Notes: generated from the letters alone by a model not told the origin. Numbered from the stretch's first letter, positions 44,116-53,605 are shown. The stretch: DNA of 64,000 bases from Cytophagales bacterium (GCA_013298075.1 JAAFJG010000018.1:1-64000); one strand, 5' to 3'. Made by a program: numbers and translations.

Positions 44116-47100
44116 ATGTTGATACATTTTTTCAAAAAAAAATATTATTTTTATATTCTCTTTTTTTTGAGTCATCATATTTTATTTGCCACTCCAACAG
44201 ACCCAAATATTGCCGTTACAACTAATTTTGGACTACTCAATGCCGTAACTACCAATCTTTTGCCTGCTATGGGCTTGCAAATTTTCAAAATTTGTGCGGG
44301 AAGTCAAGTCAAATTAGAAGCAACTTCATTGGGAACAGGCACTTTGACATATAAATGGAAAGAAGCATTGACAGGCACAACCATCAGCACCGCCAATCCT
44401 TTTGTGGGTGCATTGCCCGAAAATCAATATTTTGTCGAAATTACAGACGTATCTGGCACGATTCAATCAACTGCGGTCGTACAAATCTGCGTTGAAACCG
44501 CCACGCCTACCAATCCAAACATCACACCCACAGGTACGCAAGTGTTGTGTAGTTCGGGAGCAGGTACATTGACTTTAACCGCCAATGCAAATAATCCAGC
44601 GTCTAATATTTTGTGTACTACGAGTAGTTTTACGTATCAATGGTTTAAAAATAATGGTATTTTAGCAGGCGAAACGAATAAAACTTTGGTCTTAAATTCT
44701 TTGGTTTCGAATGCAGGAGATTATACAGTTAGCATCAGAAATGCTTGTGGTGCGGTGGTTTCTAATCCATCTACGGTGATTATTTCTAATACTACCCCAC
44801 AAAATCCGACTATTACTACTAATACAAATAGCAATGAAATTTGTCCAAGTGGTACATTGATTATGACATCTAATGCGCTTGGTTCAGTGGCTCAATATCA
44901 ATGGTTTAGAAATAATGTGTCAATTTTTACAGGAAATCCTTTGAATGTTATTGCTTCGGGTACGTATAAAGTGATCGCGATTAATGCGTGTGGATTTACG
45001 GAATCAAGTGATTTTTTTGTAATTACAAGTACGCCACCACTTTCTGTGAATGTAAATAGTAATCCAATTTCGGGGCAAGGCTGTGGTAATGTTTCTTTAT
45101 TTGCTAACCGAACAGGAGGTATTCCCACAAAATATGAATGGTTTCAAAATAATAATTTAGTGGCTACTTATACTTTTCCCTTTCCGACAGGTTTTAATTA
45201 TATAGCCACACAAGATGGGTTATATTCAGTCAAAATAAGCAATCAATGTAGTAGTGTCATTTCGCCTAATCGTGCCATTACGATTATTCAACCGCCAACC
45301 AATGCCAATATTACGACCAATGTTCCGCCTTCTTTGAGTTCAACTTGTATTCCTAATGTCAGTTCGGTATTATTGCAGGCGAATACAAATGCAAGTAATC
45401 CTATGTATCAATGGTATTTAGATGGCAATGAAATTCTTGGAGCGACTAATTCTAGTTATAATGTTACTTCGGCAGGTGGTTATTCTGTTCTGGTGAGCAA
45501 TAATTGTAGTGATTTTTTTTCTGATGAATTATCAATTATAGATGTTAGTACGCCTGTTCCTACTAATATTAATTTAACAAATCCTGGAAATGTACTTAAT
45601 TCTTGCACAGGAAATCTACTTTTAAGCTGCACAAACGCAGGTTTAGGGGCTTTATACGAATGGTACAAAGATAATATTTTATTGAGTAGTACGTTTATTC
45701 CCCAATTAATTGTAACACAAACAGGCAGTTATAAAGTAAAAGCAAAAAATGCATGCAATAGTTCTAATTTTTCAAATGTATTGCCTTTAGTTATTAGTCT
45801 TACGCCTAATACGCCTGTGTTAGTGGCTACAAATGGGAGTTTTACTTGTGATATTACTTCTTCGCTTGTTTTGCAAACCAATAGCGTTTTGCGTCCTGAT
45901 GTGATTTATAGTTGGGTAAAAGATAATGTAGAAATAACTAATCCAGTTTTTTCAAATCCTTTAAATATTTTGCAGGCTCAAAGTGGTACATATCAAATCA
46001 AAGCCAACAATACTTGCGGAACATTTTATTCAAATAGTATTACAACACGATTTATTGTGCCTCCGCAGGCAAATTCTGTTAATATTTTATACAATCCTTG
46101 TGATATTCCTATTTTATTGCAGGCTCAAAGTGCGGGAACATTTTTAGAATATCAATGGCAACGCATAGATGGGCTTACCAATCCTGTTGTGAGTAATCAA
46201 GCTAATTTTAATCCTAATATCAGTGGAAGTTATCAATTAAGTGTAAGAAATGATTGTATGCCAATCAATCAATATTTTAGTTCTAGTCCTTTGTCAATCA
46301 ATATCAATGCCACTTCTTTGCCTATTCCGACCATTATTTCGACTCCTTTGGTGGGTATAGATAGAATTTGCCCGAATACAAATGTAACTTTACAAGCACA
46401 AATAACAGGAAGTTTAACAAATTTAGGGTATCGTTGGTTTAGAAATAATACGTTAATTTCAGGACAAAATAGTCAAACTTATACAGCATCAGAAGGTGGT
46501 TTTTATAGTGTAGAAGTATTTTCTACGGTCAATAATACATGTTCGCGTGTGTCAGTTCCTTATAATATTTTTATCCGTCCTAATCCAATTCTTTTGATAA
46601 GTTTTAGGGGAAATTTAGATTTTTGTGAGGGGGATAGTATTCGTTTGCAAGCTTCTTCGCAAGTTACTCCTTCAGAATTTCGTTGGAAAAAAAATAATGT
46701 TTTATTAGTTACAAGCAGTATCTATAATGCACGTGAGGCAGGAACATATACATTAGAAGCGGTTTATAATGCAGGAACTTTGGGTTATCCTTGTGATTTA
46801 GTAGTGAGCAAAATAATTGATATTACGACACAAGTAGCACCATTACCACAAATTTTTACTAAAAATGGTTTATTACAAGTAAAAGACAAACAACTTTCTT
46901 ATCAATGGAATTTTAACAATATTCCTATTATTGGGGCAACAGATTCGAGTTGGTTGGCGTTAGATGCAGGGCAATATTCGGTTACTGTCAAAAATAATGT
47001 AGGTTGTTTGGGGACTTCTTTGCCTATTTATCAGAAAGGAATTTATGAAAATCAAACTCCTGTTATCCAAATTATTCCTAATCCTTGTCGTGATGATTGT

Positions 47101-47307
47101 GGAATAGTGGTAATGGGAACAGGTGAAATGCTATTAGATATTTTAGATTTGAAAGGATATGTATTAACTCCAAAACTCACTATTACACGCCGTTTGAGTT
47201 TGGCAGGACAAACTACTTTTGCTGTACAAGGCTTGCCTGCAGGTATGTATATAGTGCGTACATATAGCAAAGAAGGTGCCAGAAATACGAAATTAATCGT
47301 GATTTAA
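44116..47307 (+). CDS. Secreted Ig-repeat protein with type IX secretion C-terminal sorting domain
   Basis: The 1063-residue protein has a signal peptide (residues about 8-26, ...HHILFATP). About eleven immunoglobulin-like repeats follow, each with a Y-x-W strand (YQWFKNNG, YQWFRNN, YEWFQNN, YQWYLDG, YEWYKDN and so on) and an ending like AGxYxVxxxNxCG. The last 80 residues are a T9SS type A sorting domain: IIPNPC near 990, GLPAGMYIVRTY, then a KLIVI end. The protein should be exported by the type IX system and attached to, or released from, the cell surface. Cys pairs in the repeats suggest disulfides. It probably acts as an adhesin, which is inference. Confidence 0.93.
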   Translation: MLIHFFKKKYYFYILFFLSHHILFATPTDPNIAVTTNFGLLNAVTTNLLPAMGLQIFKICAGSQVKLEATSLGTGTLTYKWKEALTGTTISTANPFVGALPENQYFVEITDVSGTIQSTAVVQICVETATPTNPNITPTGTQVLCSSGAGTLTLTANANNPASNILCTTSSFTYQWFKNNGILAGETNKTLVLNSLVSNAGDYTVSIRNACGAVVSNPSTVIISNTTPQNPTITTNTNSNEICPSGTLIMTSNALGSVAQYQWFRNNVSIFTGNPLNVIASGTYKVIAINACGFTESSDFFVITSTPPLSVNVNSNPISGQGCGNVSLFANRTGGIPTKYEWFQNNNLVATYTFPFPTGFNYIATQDGLYSVKISNQCSSVISPNRAITIIQPPTNANITTNVPPSLSSTCIPNVSSVLLQANTNASNPMYQWYLDGNEILGATNSSYNVTSAGGYSVLVSNNCSDFFSDELSIIDVSTPVPTNINLTNPGNVLNSCTGNLLLSCTNAGLGALYEWYKDNILLSSTFIPQLIVTQTGSYKVKAKNACNSSNFSNVLPLVISLTPNTPVLVATNGSFTCDITSSLVLQTNSVLRPDVIYSWVKDNVEITNPVFSNPLNILQAQSGTYQIKANNTCGTFYSNSITTRFIVPPQANSVNILYNPCDIPILLQAQSAGTFLEYQWQRIDGLTNPVVSNQANFNPNISGSYQLSVRNDCMPINQYFSSSPLSININATSLPIPTIISTPLVGIDRICPNTNVTLQAQITGSLTNLGYRWFRNNTLISGQNSQTYTASEGGFYSVEVFSTVNNTCSRVSVPYNIFIRPNPILLISFRGNLDFCEGDSIRLQASSQVTPSEFRWKKNNVLLVTSSIYNAREAGTYTLEAVYNAGTLGYPCDLVVSKIIDITTQVAPLPQIFTKNGLLQVKDKQLSYQWNFNNIPIIGATDSSWLALDAGQYSVTVKNNVGCLGTSLPIYQKGIYENQTPVIQIIPNPCRDDCGIVVMGTGEMLLDILDLKGYVLTPKLTITRRLSLAGQTTFAVQGLPAGMYIVRTYSKEGARNTKLIVI

Positions 47308-47660
47308 TCAGCCTCTTCAAATAAAATAGAGATACAGAAAGTCAAATTTATAAACATAATTTGATAAATTAACAACCATTTTTACACACATAAAAAAGTA
47401 AAAACATTACCAATTTATTTTTCATGAACTTAAATTTTACCTTTTCAAAATAACAAAATTTTTTACCATTTTTTATTTAAAGCCTAAATACAAACTTCCA
47501 TTATAAGAAATACAGCAAAATATAAATCATTGAAAATCAATTATTTATTATATATTGAAAAAAAATTAGAAAAAAAATTTGGAATTTAAAAAAAAGATAC
47601 ATAATTTTATAGCAAAATTTTAAATAACTTATTTATTCATTCAAATCAAATAAAAAAATT
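47308..47660. other. Intergenic region before pspA
   Basis: 353 bp of A/T-rich sequence. No terminator-grade hairpin and no clear TAnnTTTG element is visible, so pspA control cannot be read from it. Confidence 0.4.
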
Positions 47661-48335
47661 ATGGGTATTTTTGGTAGAATTGCCGATATTTTCAAAGCAA
47701 ACGTCAATGACACTTTGGATAAAATGGAAGATCCTGAGAAAATGATTAAGCAAATGGTGGTTGAGATGCAAGAAGCAATCGCAAAAGCTACATCAGGACT
47801 TGCTACTGCAATGGCACAAGAGAAAAAATTAGAAAGAGATTATTTGCAACATCAAAAAAATGCAGATGAATGGGAACAAAAAGCCATGCAAGCGTTAAAC
47901 GCTGGCAATGAAGATTTGGCTCGCCAAGCATTGGCAAAAAAAGCAGATGCTACAAACTTAGCGACTCAATTCAAAGGAATGTTTGATTCTGCTACAAAAA
48001 CAACAAGCAATTTGAAAGTGCAAGTCGAACAATTAAAAGGCAAATTGAACGAGGCAAGAATGAAAGAAAGTACTTTGATTGCTCGCAATGAAACTGCAAA
48101 AGCACAAAAACAAATCGCAAAACAAGTCGGCAATTTTGATGCCTCAAGCTCTTTTGCTAAATTTGACAAATGGGAAGAAAAAATCATGAAAAATGAAGCA
48201 GAAGCACAAGCATTTACTGAATTAGGAAATGATGGCTCAAAAGCACTCGATGATCAATTCAAAGCATTATCAAGTGGTGCTGCGGTTGATGATGACTTGG
48301 CTCGTTTGCGTGCTAAATTAAATCAAGGTAGTTAA
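47661..48335 (+). CDS. pspA: PspA/IM30 family membrane-stress protein
   Basis: PspA/Vipp1 proteins are ESCRT-III-like coiled-coil proteins that coat and repair the inner membrane under stress. The 224-residue protein starts with the amphipathic helix MGIFGRIADIFKANVNDTLDK, followed by the family stretch EDPEKMIKQMVVEMQEAIAKA and long helices to the C terminus. Length and motifs are typical. A YbjN-like gene (53 bp later) and a GIDE-like membrane protein (137 bp later) follow on the same strand and are probably functional partners. Confidence 0.92.
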   Translation: MGIFGRIADIFKANVNDTLDKMEDPEKMIKQMVVEMQEAIAKATSGLATAMAQEKKLERDYLQHQKNADEWEQKAMQALNAGNEDLARQALAKKADATNLATQFKGMFDSATKTTSNLKVQVEQLKGKLNEARMKESTLIARNETAKAQKQIAKQVGNFDASSSFAKFDKWEEKIMKNEAEAQAFTELGNDGSKALDDQFKALSSGAAVDDDLARLRAKLNQGS

Positions 48336-48388
48336 TTATTTTTTTTACATTTCTAAATTTTTTAAACGAAAAACAAAATTTCAAACTT

Positions 48389-48835
48389 ATGCCTAAATTC
48401 ACGGCTTTAAAAGAGGGAACAAACGATGCTATCATAGCATCAACTCAACAAAAGGTAGAAAAATATATGGGACAACTTTTTCACGAACACGAAATAGTGA
48501 AAATTGATGATTTCTACACATTTACATTTGGTACAATTACCGTTACAATTCAAGTTTTACCTTGGCATAGCGAAGACGTAATCGTTAAAGTTTATTCGTA
48601 TGTTGGCGAAGAAAATCAAGAAGTTACAGCAGAAATGAGAGACGAATTATTACGTTTAAATTCTTCTATTCCATTTGGTAGCTTTGGCGTTAATTTCGAA
48701 AAACAAGCCATTTTTACTTATTCATTACCGGGCGCAAACTTAGATTATAATGAATTTGAAGCAGCCGTTCAAATGGTAGCAAAAGTAGCAGATGAATATG
48801 ATGAAGCAGTAAAGAGCATAGCAGTTGTTGCTTAA
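48389..48835 (+). CDS. YbjN / CesT-Tir-chaperone-like protein
   Basis: The 148-residue protein has the compact alpha/beta pattern of the YbjN or type III secretion chaperone-like fold. It has an N-terminal helix (TNDAIIASTQQKVEKYMGQLF), beta strands including FYTFTFGTITVTIQVLPW, and an FGVNFEKQAIFTYSLPG hairpin followed by a C-terminal helix. There is no signal peptide. Proteins of this fold are found next to pspA in several phyla. Here it lies 53 bp downstream of pspA, suggesting a chaperone or adaptor for PspA. The family call is moderately sure. Confidence 0.7.
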   Translation: MPKFTALKEGTNDAIIASTQQKVEKYMGQLFHEHEIVKIDDFYTFTFGTITVTIQVLPWHSEDVIVKVYSYVGEENQEVTAEMRDELLRLNSSIPFGSFGVNFEKQAIFTYSLPGANLDYNEFEAAVQMVAKVADEYDEAVKSIAVVA

Positions 48836-48972
48836 TTTTATAAAATATTAAATAAATCGGTTCTAATATATTTGTATTATGATCGATTTGTTTTAATATT
48901 ATATCTACAAAATAAAAAATAAATATATTTCTAATCTTCGTTTGTATTTCTACAAACCTTAAACTTTACATT

Positions 48973-49746
48973 ATGGTCTTAATTATTATAGGAATTATTT
49001 TAATTGGAATAGGAGTTTTTTTATACTTCAACCGACAAAATGCACTCAATAAATCGTTAGATGTGCGTTATTACGAAACTTCAAAAGTAAAAGATTTAAT
49101 CGATATTTATAAATCTACCACTGCCGAAATAGGAACAGGTATGTATTCTGCGGGAGTAGTAGAAATAAAAGGAGTTGGGCATACTGATAATCCACTTGTT
49201 TCTGAACATACACAAACTGAATGTTTATATTTCGAATCTGCAGTAGAAAGAAAATACGAAGTGCAAGAACAATATAGCGATAGTGATGGCAATTATAGAA
49301 CAAGAACTGTAACAAAAACTGATACAATTTCGAGCAATAGACGCAGCACACCTTTTTATATTAATGATAACAGCGGAGAAAAAATATTAGTCAATCCTGA
49401 TGGAGCAGATATTGATGCGGAAGAAGTTTTAAATAATTTTCAAGCAGATGCACCGCTTAATTATATAGTTTCATCTTTATTATCAAGCTCTCGCACATTG
49501 GGTTATACGTATCGAGAATCTGTGATTCCTTTAAATGCTCATTTATATGTGTTAGGTGAAATTTCAGATAGAGCAGGAAAAGTTGGTATTGTAAAACCCA
49601 AAGAAGCAGGAAAGCAATTTATTGTGTCTATCAAATCTGAAGACCAAATTGTAGCAGATGCCGAATCATCAGCCGCTTGGCAGTTATATGGAGGTATTGG
49701 ATTGGGTGTAGTTGGTATTATTTTAATTATTATTGGAATTATTTAA
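48973..49746 (+). CDS. GIDE-like membrane protein
   Basis: The 257-residue protein has membrane segments at both ends (about 2-20, VLIIIGIILIGIGVFLYF, and about 236-256, LYGGIGLGVVGIILIIIGII). The extracytoplasmic or cytoplasmic domain between them matches the GIDE domain pattern, known from mitochondrial MUL1-type ligases: AGVVEIKGVGH, LVSEHTQTECLYFESAVERKYEV, then YRESVIPLNAHLYVLGEISD. There is no RING finger, so no ubiquitin ligase activity is implied. It is the third gene of the pspA cluster. A role in membrane-stress sensing is inferred. Confidence 0.75.
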   Translation: MVLIIIGIILIGIGVFLYFNRQNALNKSLDVRYYETSKVKDLIDIYKSTTAEIGTGMYSAGVVEIKGVGHTDNPLVSEHTQTECLYFESAVERKYEVQEQYSDSDGNYRTRTVTKTDTISSNRRSTPFYINDNSGEKILVNPDGADIDAEEVLNNFQADAPLNYIVSSLLSSSRTLGYTYRESVIPLNAHLYVLGEISDRAGKVGIVKPKEAGKQFIVSIKSEDQIVADAESSAAWQLYGGIGLGVVGIILIIIGII

Positions 49747-49796
49747 TATTTTTTCTTATAACAACCAATAAAAAAAACTTTATGTTTTATATTTTG

Positions 49797-49828
49797 AAAA
49801 TGACAAAAATTTTTGTCATTTTTTTTAT
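49797..49828 (+). terminator. Terminator of the pspA cluster
   Basis: AAAATGACAAAAA pairs with TTTTTGTCATTTT without a loop gap and is followed by a long T-run. Confidence 0.85.
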
Positions 49829-50028
49829 TTTATCTATTTTCTGTTAATGTACCATTAACAAAAAAACCTACATATCAATCCTAAAAAAATGATTTTTATG
49901 ATTATAATTAATTGAAAATCAAACTATTATAATAAAAAAGAAAAGAAAGTAATGATAATCAAAAAGTGAAGTCGTGTTAATTATGACTTAATCTTTCATT
50001 TTTTTATGGTTATTTGAAAAACAAACTT

Positions 50029-50036
50029 TATCTTTG
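50029..50036 (+). promoter_or_regulatory. -7 promoter element of the second DUF1573 gene
   Basis: TATCTTTG lies 39 bp before the ATG at 50076. Confidence 0.5.
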
Positions 50037-50075
50037 TATCGTTAAATAACTCATAAAACTTTAAAAAATATTTAT

Positions 50076-50492
50076 ATGAAAAAATTAGTTGTTCTTTTCG
50101 CTTTTTTGTTTGTAGCATCTTTTGCTTTTGCTCAAACTCAACCTGCTGCTTCAGGTAAAACTCCTATTTCAAAATGGTCAAAAACTACGCATGACTTTGG
50201 TAATATCGTCCAAAATGTACCCGTTACCACTACTTTTACGGTGAAAAATACAGGAAAAAGTCCTTTAATTATCTCTGCTGTTAATCCTTCTTGTGGTTGC
50301 ACAACGCCTGCATATACAAAAGAACCAATTATGCCAGGTAAAACGGGAGAGGTAAAAGCACAATTTAATGCGGCTGCGGCTGGTGCTTTCTCAAAAACAT
50401 TATCAGTAACTACTAATTCATCTAACGAGCCTAATTTGACTTTGACTATCAAAGGAAATGTAGGAACAGGCGGTACGGTAGTAGGTCAATAA
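50076..50492 (+). CDS. Secreted DUF1573 domain protein (second copy)
   Basis: The 138-residue protein has a signal peptide (residues 1-20, ...VASFAFAQ) and one DUF1573 Ig-like domain: THDFGNIVQNVPV, FTVKNTGKSPLIIS, and SCGCT near residue 72. It shares the same layout and the SCGCT motif with the protein at 18354 but is clearly diverged. It is monocistronic. Function is unknown. Confidence 0.88.
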   Translation: MKKLVVLFAFLFVASFAFAQTQPAASGKTPISKWSKTTHDFGNIVQNVPVTTTFTVKNTGKSPLIISAVNPSCGCTTPAYTKEPIMPGKTGEVKAQFNAAAAGAFSKTLSVTTNSSNEPNLTLTIKGNVGTGGTVVGQ

Positions 50493-50855
50493 AATATAAA
50501 TGCAAAATAAATTATTCATTAAAAATAATTTTACTGAGAAATAATTGATTTTATGTTTTTTACAAAGATAAGTTCTTGAAAATCAAGTTAATAAATCTTT
50601 ATAAGTCCTGAGAGTCGTGTAAATCTTAGTGATATTTTGCTTTTTTTATCTTATATTTAGTTTTTAGTATGAATGAAAATGCGTACTAAAAACTATTTTT
50701 TTATTTTTATATAGAAATTATGAAAATATTTTTAATAAAATTGTTAAATTACCATTAAAATATCTTTTATTTTATTTATTTTTGCAAAATATTATTGATA
50801 TTTGTAAAAAATAATATTTTCTAAAATTTTACTTAAAACTAATTATTTTATAAAG
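50493..50855. other. Intergenic region before the MscS-CNB gene
   Basis: 363 bp of A/T-rich sequence with the promoter element at 50777-50784. No repeat family member or terminator is recognised. Confidence 0.4.
50777..50784 (+). promoter_or_regulatory. -7 promoter element of the MscS-CNB gene
   Basis: TATTTTTG lies 72 bp before the ATG at 50856. Confidence 0.45.
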
Positions 50856-52424
50856 ATGAATCTTTTAATTGCATCAATTATTGTGCTTGGTTATTATGTT
50901 TTGTGTGGAATATTGATTTGGGTGATGTGGTTTCTTATCAATTTACTCAAAATTCCAAAAAGAAATAAACCTATTTTAAATAATTTAGGTATCTTGATTG
51001 CCATGTCTCTCGTTTTACTTTTGAGTAATCTTTATTTTTGGATTTGGGAGGCAACAGGTCTTTTCTCTTTAGAGGGTAATGGAACGATTAATTTTTCGGA
51101 TAGTGAAACGCCCAGAACAAATATTATTTTAGGTATAAATTCTGTTTTTAGTATTTGGCCTATTTTTTTATTGGCTTATTTTGTCAATACATTAATTAAT
51201 GCTTTTTTTTGGTACGGAATGTTTATTGATGATGAAGGCGAGTCGATGGTGCCAAAATTATTAAGACAAATCACTATGTTATTGTTGTATATTGTTGCTT
51301 TGGGTGCAGTAATAACCATTTTTAAACCTGATTTTTTAAATCAATTTTTGGCAGGTTTAGGGGCTACGGGCGCAGTAGGGGCATTTATGAGCAAAGAACC
51401 TGTCAAACAAGCCTTTACCGCTTTGTCTTTGAATATCAATAAACAAATTAAAAAAGGAGACGTAATAGAAATGGATAGTTATTTGGGTGAAGTACAAGAA
51501 ATTGGTTGGAAAGCCATCAAATTATTGACTCCTGATAATAATATTTTAACTATTCCAAATACTACTTTAATCAATTCTTGTTATATCAATCATTCACGCC
51601 CTAATGCAGGTTCGATGGTGCGTTTAGAAATAGCATTAGATTCATCTATTCCGCCTGCCAAAGCAGAAAGCTTATTGAAAAGGTCGGCAGAAGATTCAAA
51701 TCTAATTATTAGTGATGCAAAAATAAAATTATTGGGGTTACAAGGTTTAAATGCATTATATTTGATAGAAGTTCAGATTGCTACCACCGATTCTAATAGC
51801 GTCAAAAGTCAAATTTTGTCTTCTATTTGGTATATGTTGAGGCGTGAAAATTTAGTAGAAAGACCCGCAGGTTATAGTATTGATAATACGTTTGAAAGAA
51901 CAATTACTTTGTTAAACGCTATTCCAATTTTAGAATCTTTGACTGATGAAGAAGATGCTTTGATAGCAGAAAAAGCAGAATGGTTAAAATTCGGACCCTT
52001 GGAAAGAATTATGGTAGAAGGCGAATTAGATTATTCTTTGTGTATTATTGCAGAAGGAGAAGTCGAAATTTTGAAAAAACAAGAAGACGGAAAACTCAAA
52101 TTTATTACAAAAATGCCTAAAAATAGTATTTTAGGTGAACAAAGTTTTTTAACAGGACAACCAAGAGGCGCAACCGTTAGAGCATCAAAAGAAGCTTTAG
52201 TTTGTAAAATTTCAAGAGAAAGTTTGAAACCACTTTTGATAAGCAGACCCCAAATTATGGAAGAATTAAGCGAAATTTTAGCAGAAAAAGAATTGCAAAA
52301 CGAACAAGCAAGCAATAAATATAAAGACGATATGTCAAAACGTGCTTCAAAATTAAATGCAAAACAACGCTTTCTAGGCTCCATAAAAAAATTCTTTAGT
52401 GAAGAAGAAAAGGCTGGCTCTTAA
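50856..52424 (+). CDS. MscS family channel fused to a cyclic-nucleotide-binding domain
   Basis: The 522-residue protein has about four membrane segments in the first 160 residues. The MscS pore and beta domains follow (about 150-340): FLAGLGATGAVGAFMS, KKGDVIEMDSYLGEVQEIGWKAIKLLTPDN and IPNTTLINSCYINHSRP. A C-terminal cNMP-binding domain occupies about 365-490 (GELDYSLCIIAEGEVEIL, SILGEQSFLTGQPRGATVRA). Such channels are gated or tuned by cyclic nucleotides in addition to tension in characterised relatives. The phosphate-binding cassette reads LGEQSFLTGQPRGATVRA, with the Arg-Ala-Thr core kept, so nucleotide binding is plausible. It stands alone. Confidence 0.9.
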   Translation: MNLLIASIIVLGYYVLCGILIWVMWFLINLLKIPKRNKPILNNLGILIAMSLVLLLSNLYFWIWEATGLFSLEGNGTINFSDSETPRTNIILGINSVFSIWPIFLLAYFVNTLINAFFWYGMFIDDEGESMVPKLLRQITMLLLYIVALGAVITIFKPDFLNQFLAGLGATGAVGAFMSKEPVKQAFTALSLNINKQIKKGDVIEMDSYLGEVQEIGWKAIKLLTPDNNILTIPNTTLINSCYINHSRPNAGSMVRLEIALDSSIPPAKAESLLKRSAEDSNLIISDAKIKLLGLQGLNALYLIEVQIATTDSNSVKSQILSSIWYMLRRENLVERPAGYSIDNTFERTITLLNAIPILESLTDEEDALIAEKAEWLKFGPLERIMVEGELDYSLCIIAEGEVEILKKQEDGKLKFITKMPKNSILGEQSFLTGQPRGATVRASKEALVCKISRESLKPLLISRPQIMEELSEILAEKELQNEQASNKYKDDMSKRASKLNAKQRFLGSIKKFFSEEEKAGS

Positions 52425-52464
52425 AAAAATACAGGTGAGATAATTTAATTTTTTTATTATTTAT

Positions 52465-52512
52465 TTTCAAATGTATTTTATTTATTTTTATATCCATAAA
52501 ATACATTTGAAA
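52465..52512. terminator. 17-bp hairpin between the MscS-CNB gene and the GSCFA gene, containing the GSCFA promoter
   Basis: TTTCAAATGTATTTTAT (52465-52481) pairs perfectly with ATAAAATACATTTGAAA (52496-52512). It can act as terminator of the channel gene, although no long T-run follows. The right arm contains TACATTTG (52502-52509), a -7 promoter element 18 bp before the ATG at 52527. Confidence 0.6.
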
Positions 52513-52526
52513 TAATCATTTTTTAG

Positions 52527-53501
52527 ATGAAATTTAGAACAGAAATTAGTATCAATACTTCACATTTTCGGCTCAATCATCAACAAAATATATTGAGTAT
52601 AGGCTCGTGTTTTGCCGATACAATAGCCGAAAAATTAAAAGAACATAAATTTAATATCCTCAAAAATCCTTTTGGAAATTTATTTCACCCGCTTGCTCTG
52701 ACAAAAATCATAGATTTTGCTATCCATCATCAATCAAAAGAATATCAAAATGCGTACATAGAAAGAGATAATATTTGGTTAAATTATTATTTTCACTCTG
52801 ATATTTGGGCAGATACAAAACAAAATTTGCAAAATATAATCGAAGAAAAAATAAATATAACACATCAATTTATACAAAAAATAGATATTTTGATGCTTAC
52901 TTTTGGTACTTCATTTATTTATCAAACGATTGAAAATCAACAAATTGTCAGTAATTGTCATAAACAAAATCCTGCTATTTTTGAAAAAAAATTACTTTCT
53001 ATTGATGAAATTGTCCTCAATTTTGACAATATGTATCAATCATTACAAAAAATAAATCCAAATATAAAAATTATATTGACCCTAAGTCCTGTGCGTCATT
53101 CGAAAGAAGACTTAGCAAACGACCATTTGAGTAAATCTATTTTAAGAGTGGCTACGCATATCTTGACCGAAAAATACAAAAAAAATATCTATTATTTTCC
53201 CGCTTTTGAGATTTTGAATGATGATTTGCGAGATTATAGATTTTATGCTGATGATTTAATTCACCCTAATTCGCAAGCACAAAATTATATTTGGGAAAAA
53301 TTTAAAGATACTTTTTTTGATACATCAACCCAAAAAATAATGGCAGATTGGTATAAAATCTATCAAAATCTAAACCATCAACCCAGAAATAAAAACAATC
53401 CAAATTATGACCTATTTATCACAAAAATAAAACAAGATTTACAAAAAATAAGTCAATTTATTGATGTCAAACAGGAAATAAAATTGTTGTCTAAAACCTA
53501 A
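52527..53501 (+). CDS. GSCFA domain protein
   Basis: The 324-residue protein carries the family-naming motif near its start (ILSIGSCFADTIAEKL, about residues 25-40). Downstream it has NPFGNLFHP, LMLTFGTSFIYQT, LTLSPVRHSKEDL and a C-terminal DDLIHPNSQAQNYIWEKF. GSCFA proteins are related to SGNH hydrolases. The GSC Ser and the D-x-x-H near the end fit that catalytic pattern. The substrate is unknown, possibly a glycan or lipid ester. It is cytosolic, with no signal peptide. Confidence 0.88.
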   Translation: MKFRTEISINTSHFRLNHQQNILSIGSCFADTIAEKLKEHKFNILKNPFGNLFHPLALTKIIDFAIHHQSKEYQNAYIERDNIWLNYYFHSDIWADTKQNLQNIIEEKINITHQFIQKIDILMLTFGTSFIYQTIENQQIVSNCHKQNPAIFEKKLLSIDEIVLNFDNMYQSLQKINPNIKIILTLSPVRHSKEDLANDHLSKSILRVATHILTEKYKKNIYYFPAFEILNDDLRDYRFYADDLIHPNSQAQNYIWEKFKDTFFDTSTQKIMADWYKIYQNLNHQPRNKNNPNYDLFITKIKQDLQKISQFIDVKQEIKLLSKT

Positions 53502-53605
53502 AAAAAATCAAAAAAATGAATATCATCAATCATTTCATACTTCTGTTCTTCTTCTAAAAATCGATAGCCCGCATACTCACGCCCATTCGTAATACGCCTA
53601 ATAAT
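53498..53605 (-). pseudogene. Possible 3' remnant of a lost gene
   Basis: On the minus strand an open frame reads RRITNGREYAGYRFLEEEQK, then YEMIDDIHFFDFF and TAG at 53498-53500, overlapping the GSCFA stop region. Just upstream, another frame reads RYPKSKLLGVLRMG, so a frameshifted C-terminal fragment is possible. The family is unknown and this could be chance. Confidence 0.3.

Larger units (their letters stand above)
49747..50075. other. Intergenic region after the pspA cluster
   Basis: The gap contains a strong terminator (49797-49828) and the promoter of the DUF1573 gene. Nothing else is seen. Confidence 0.5.
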
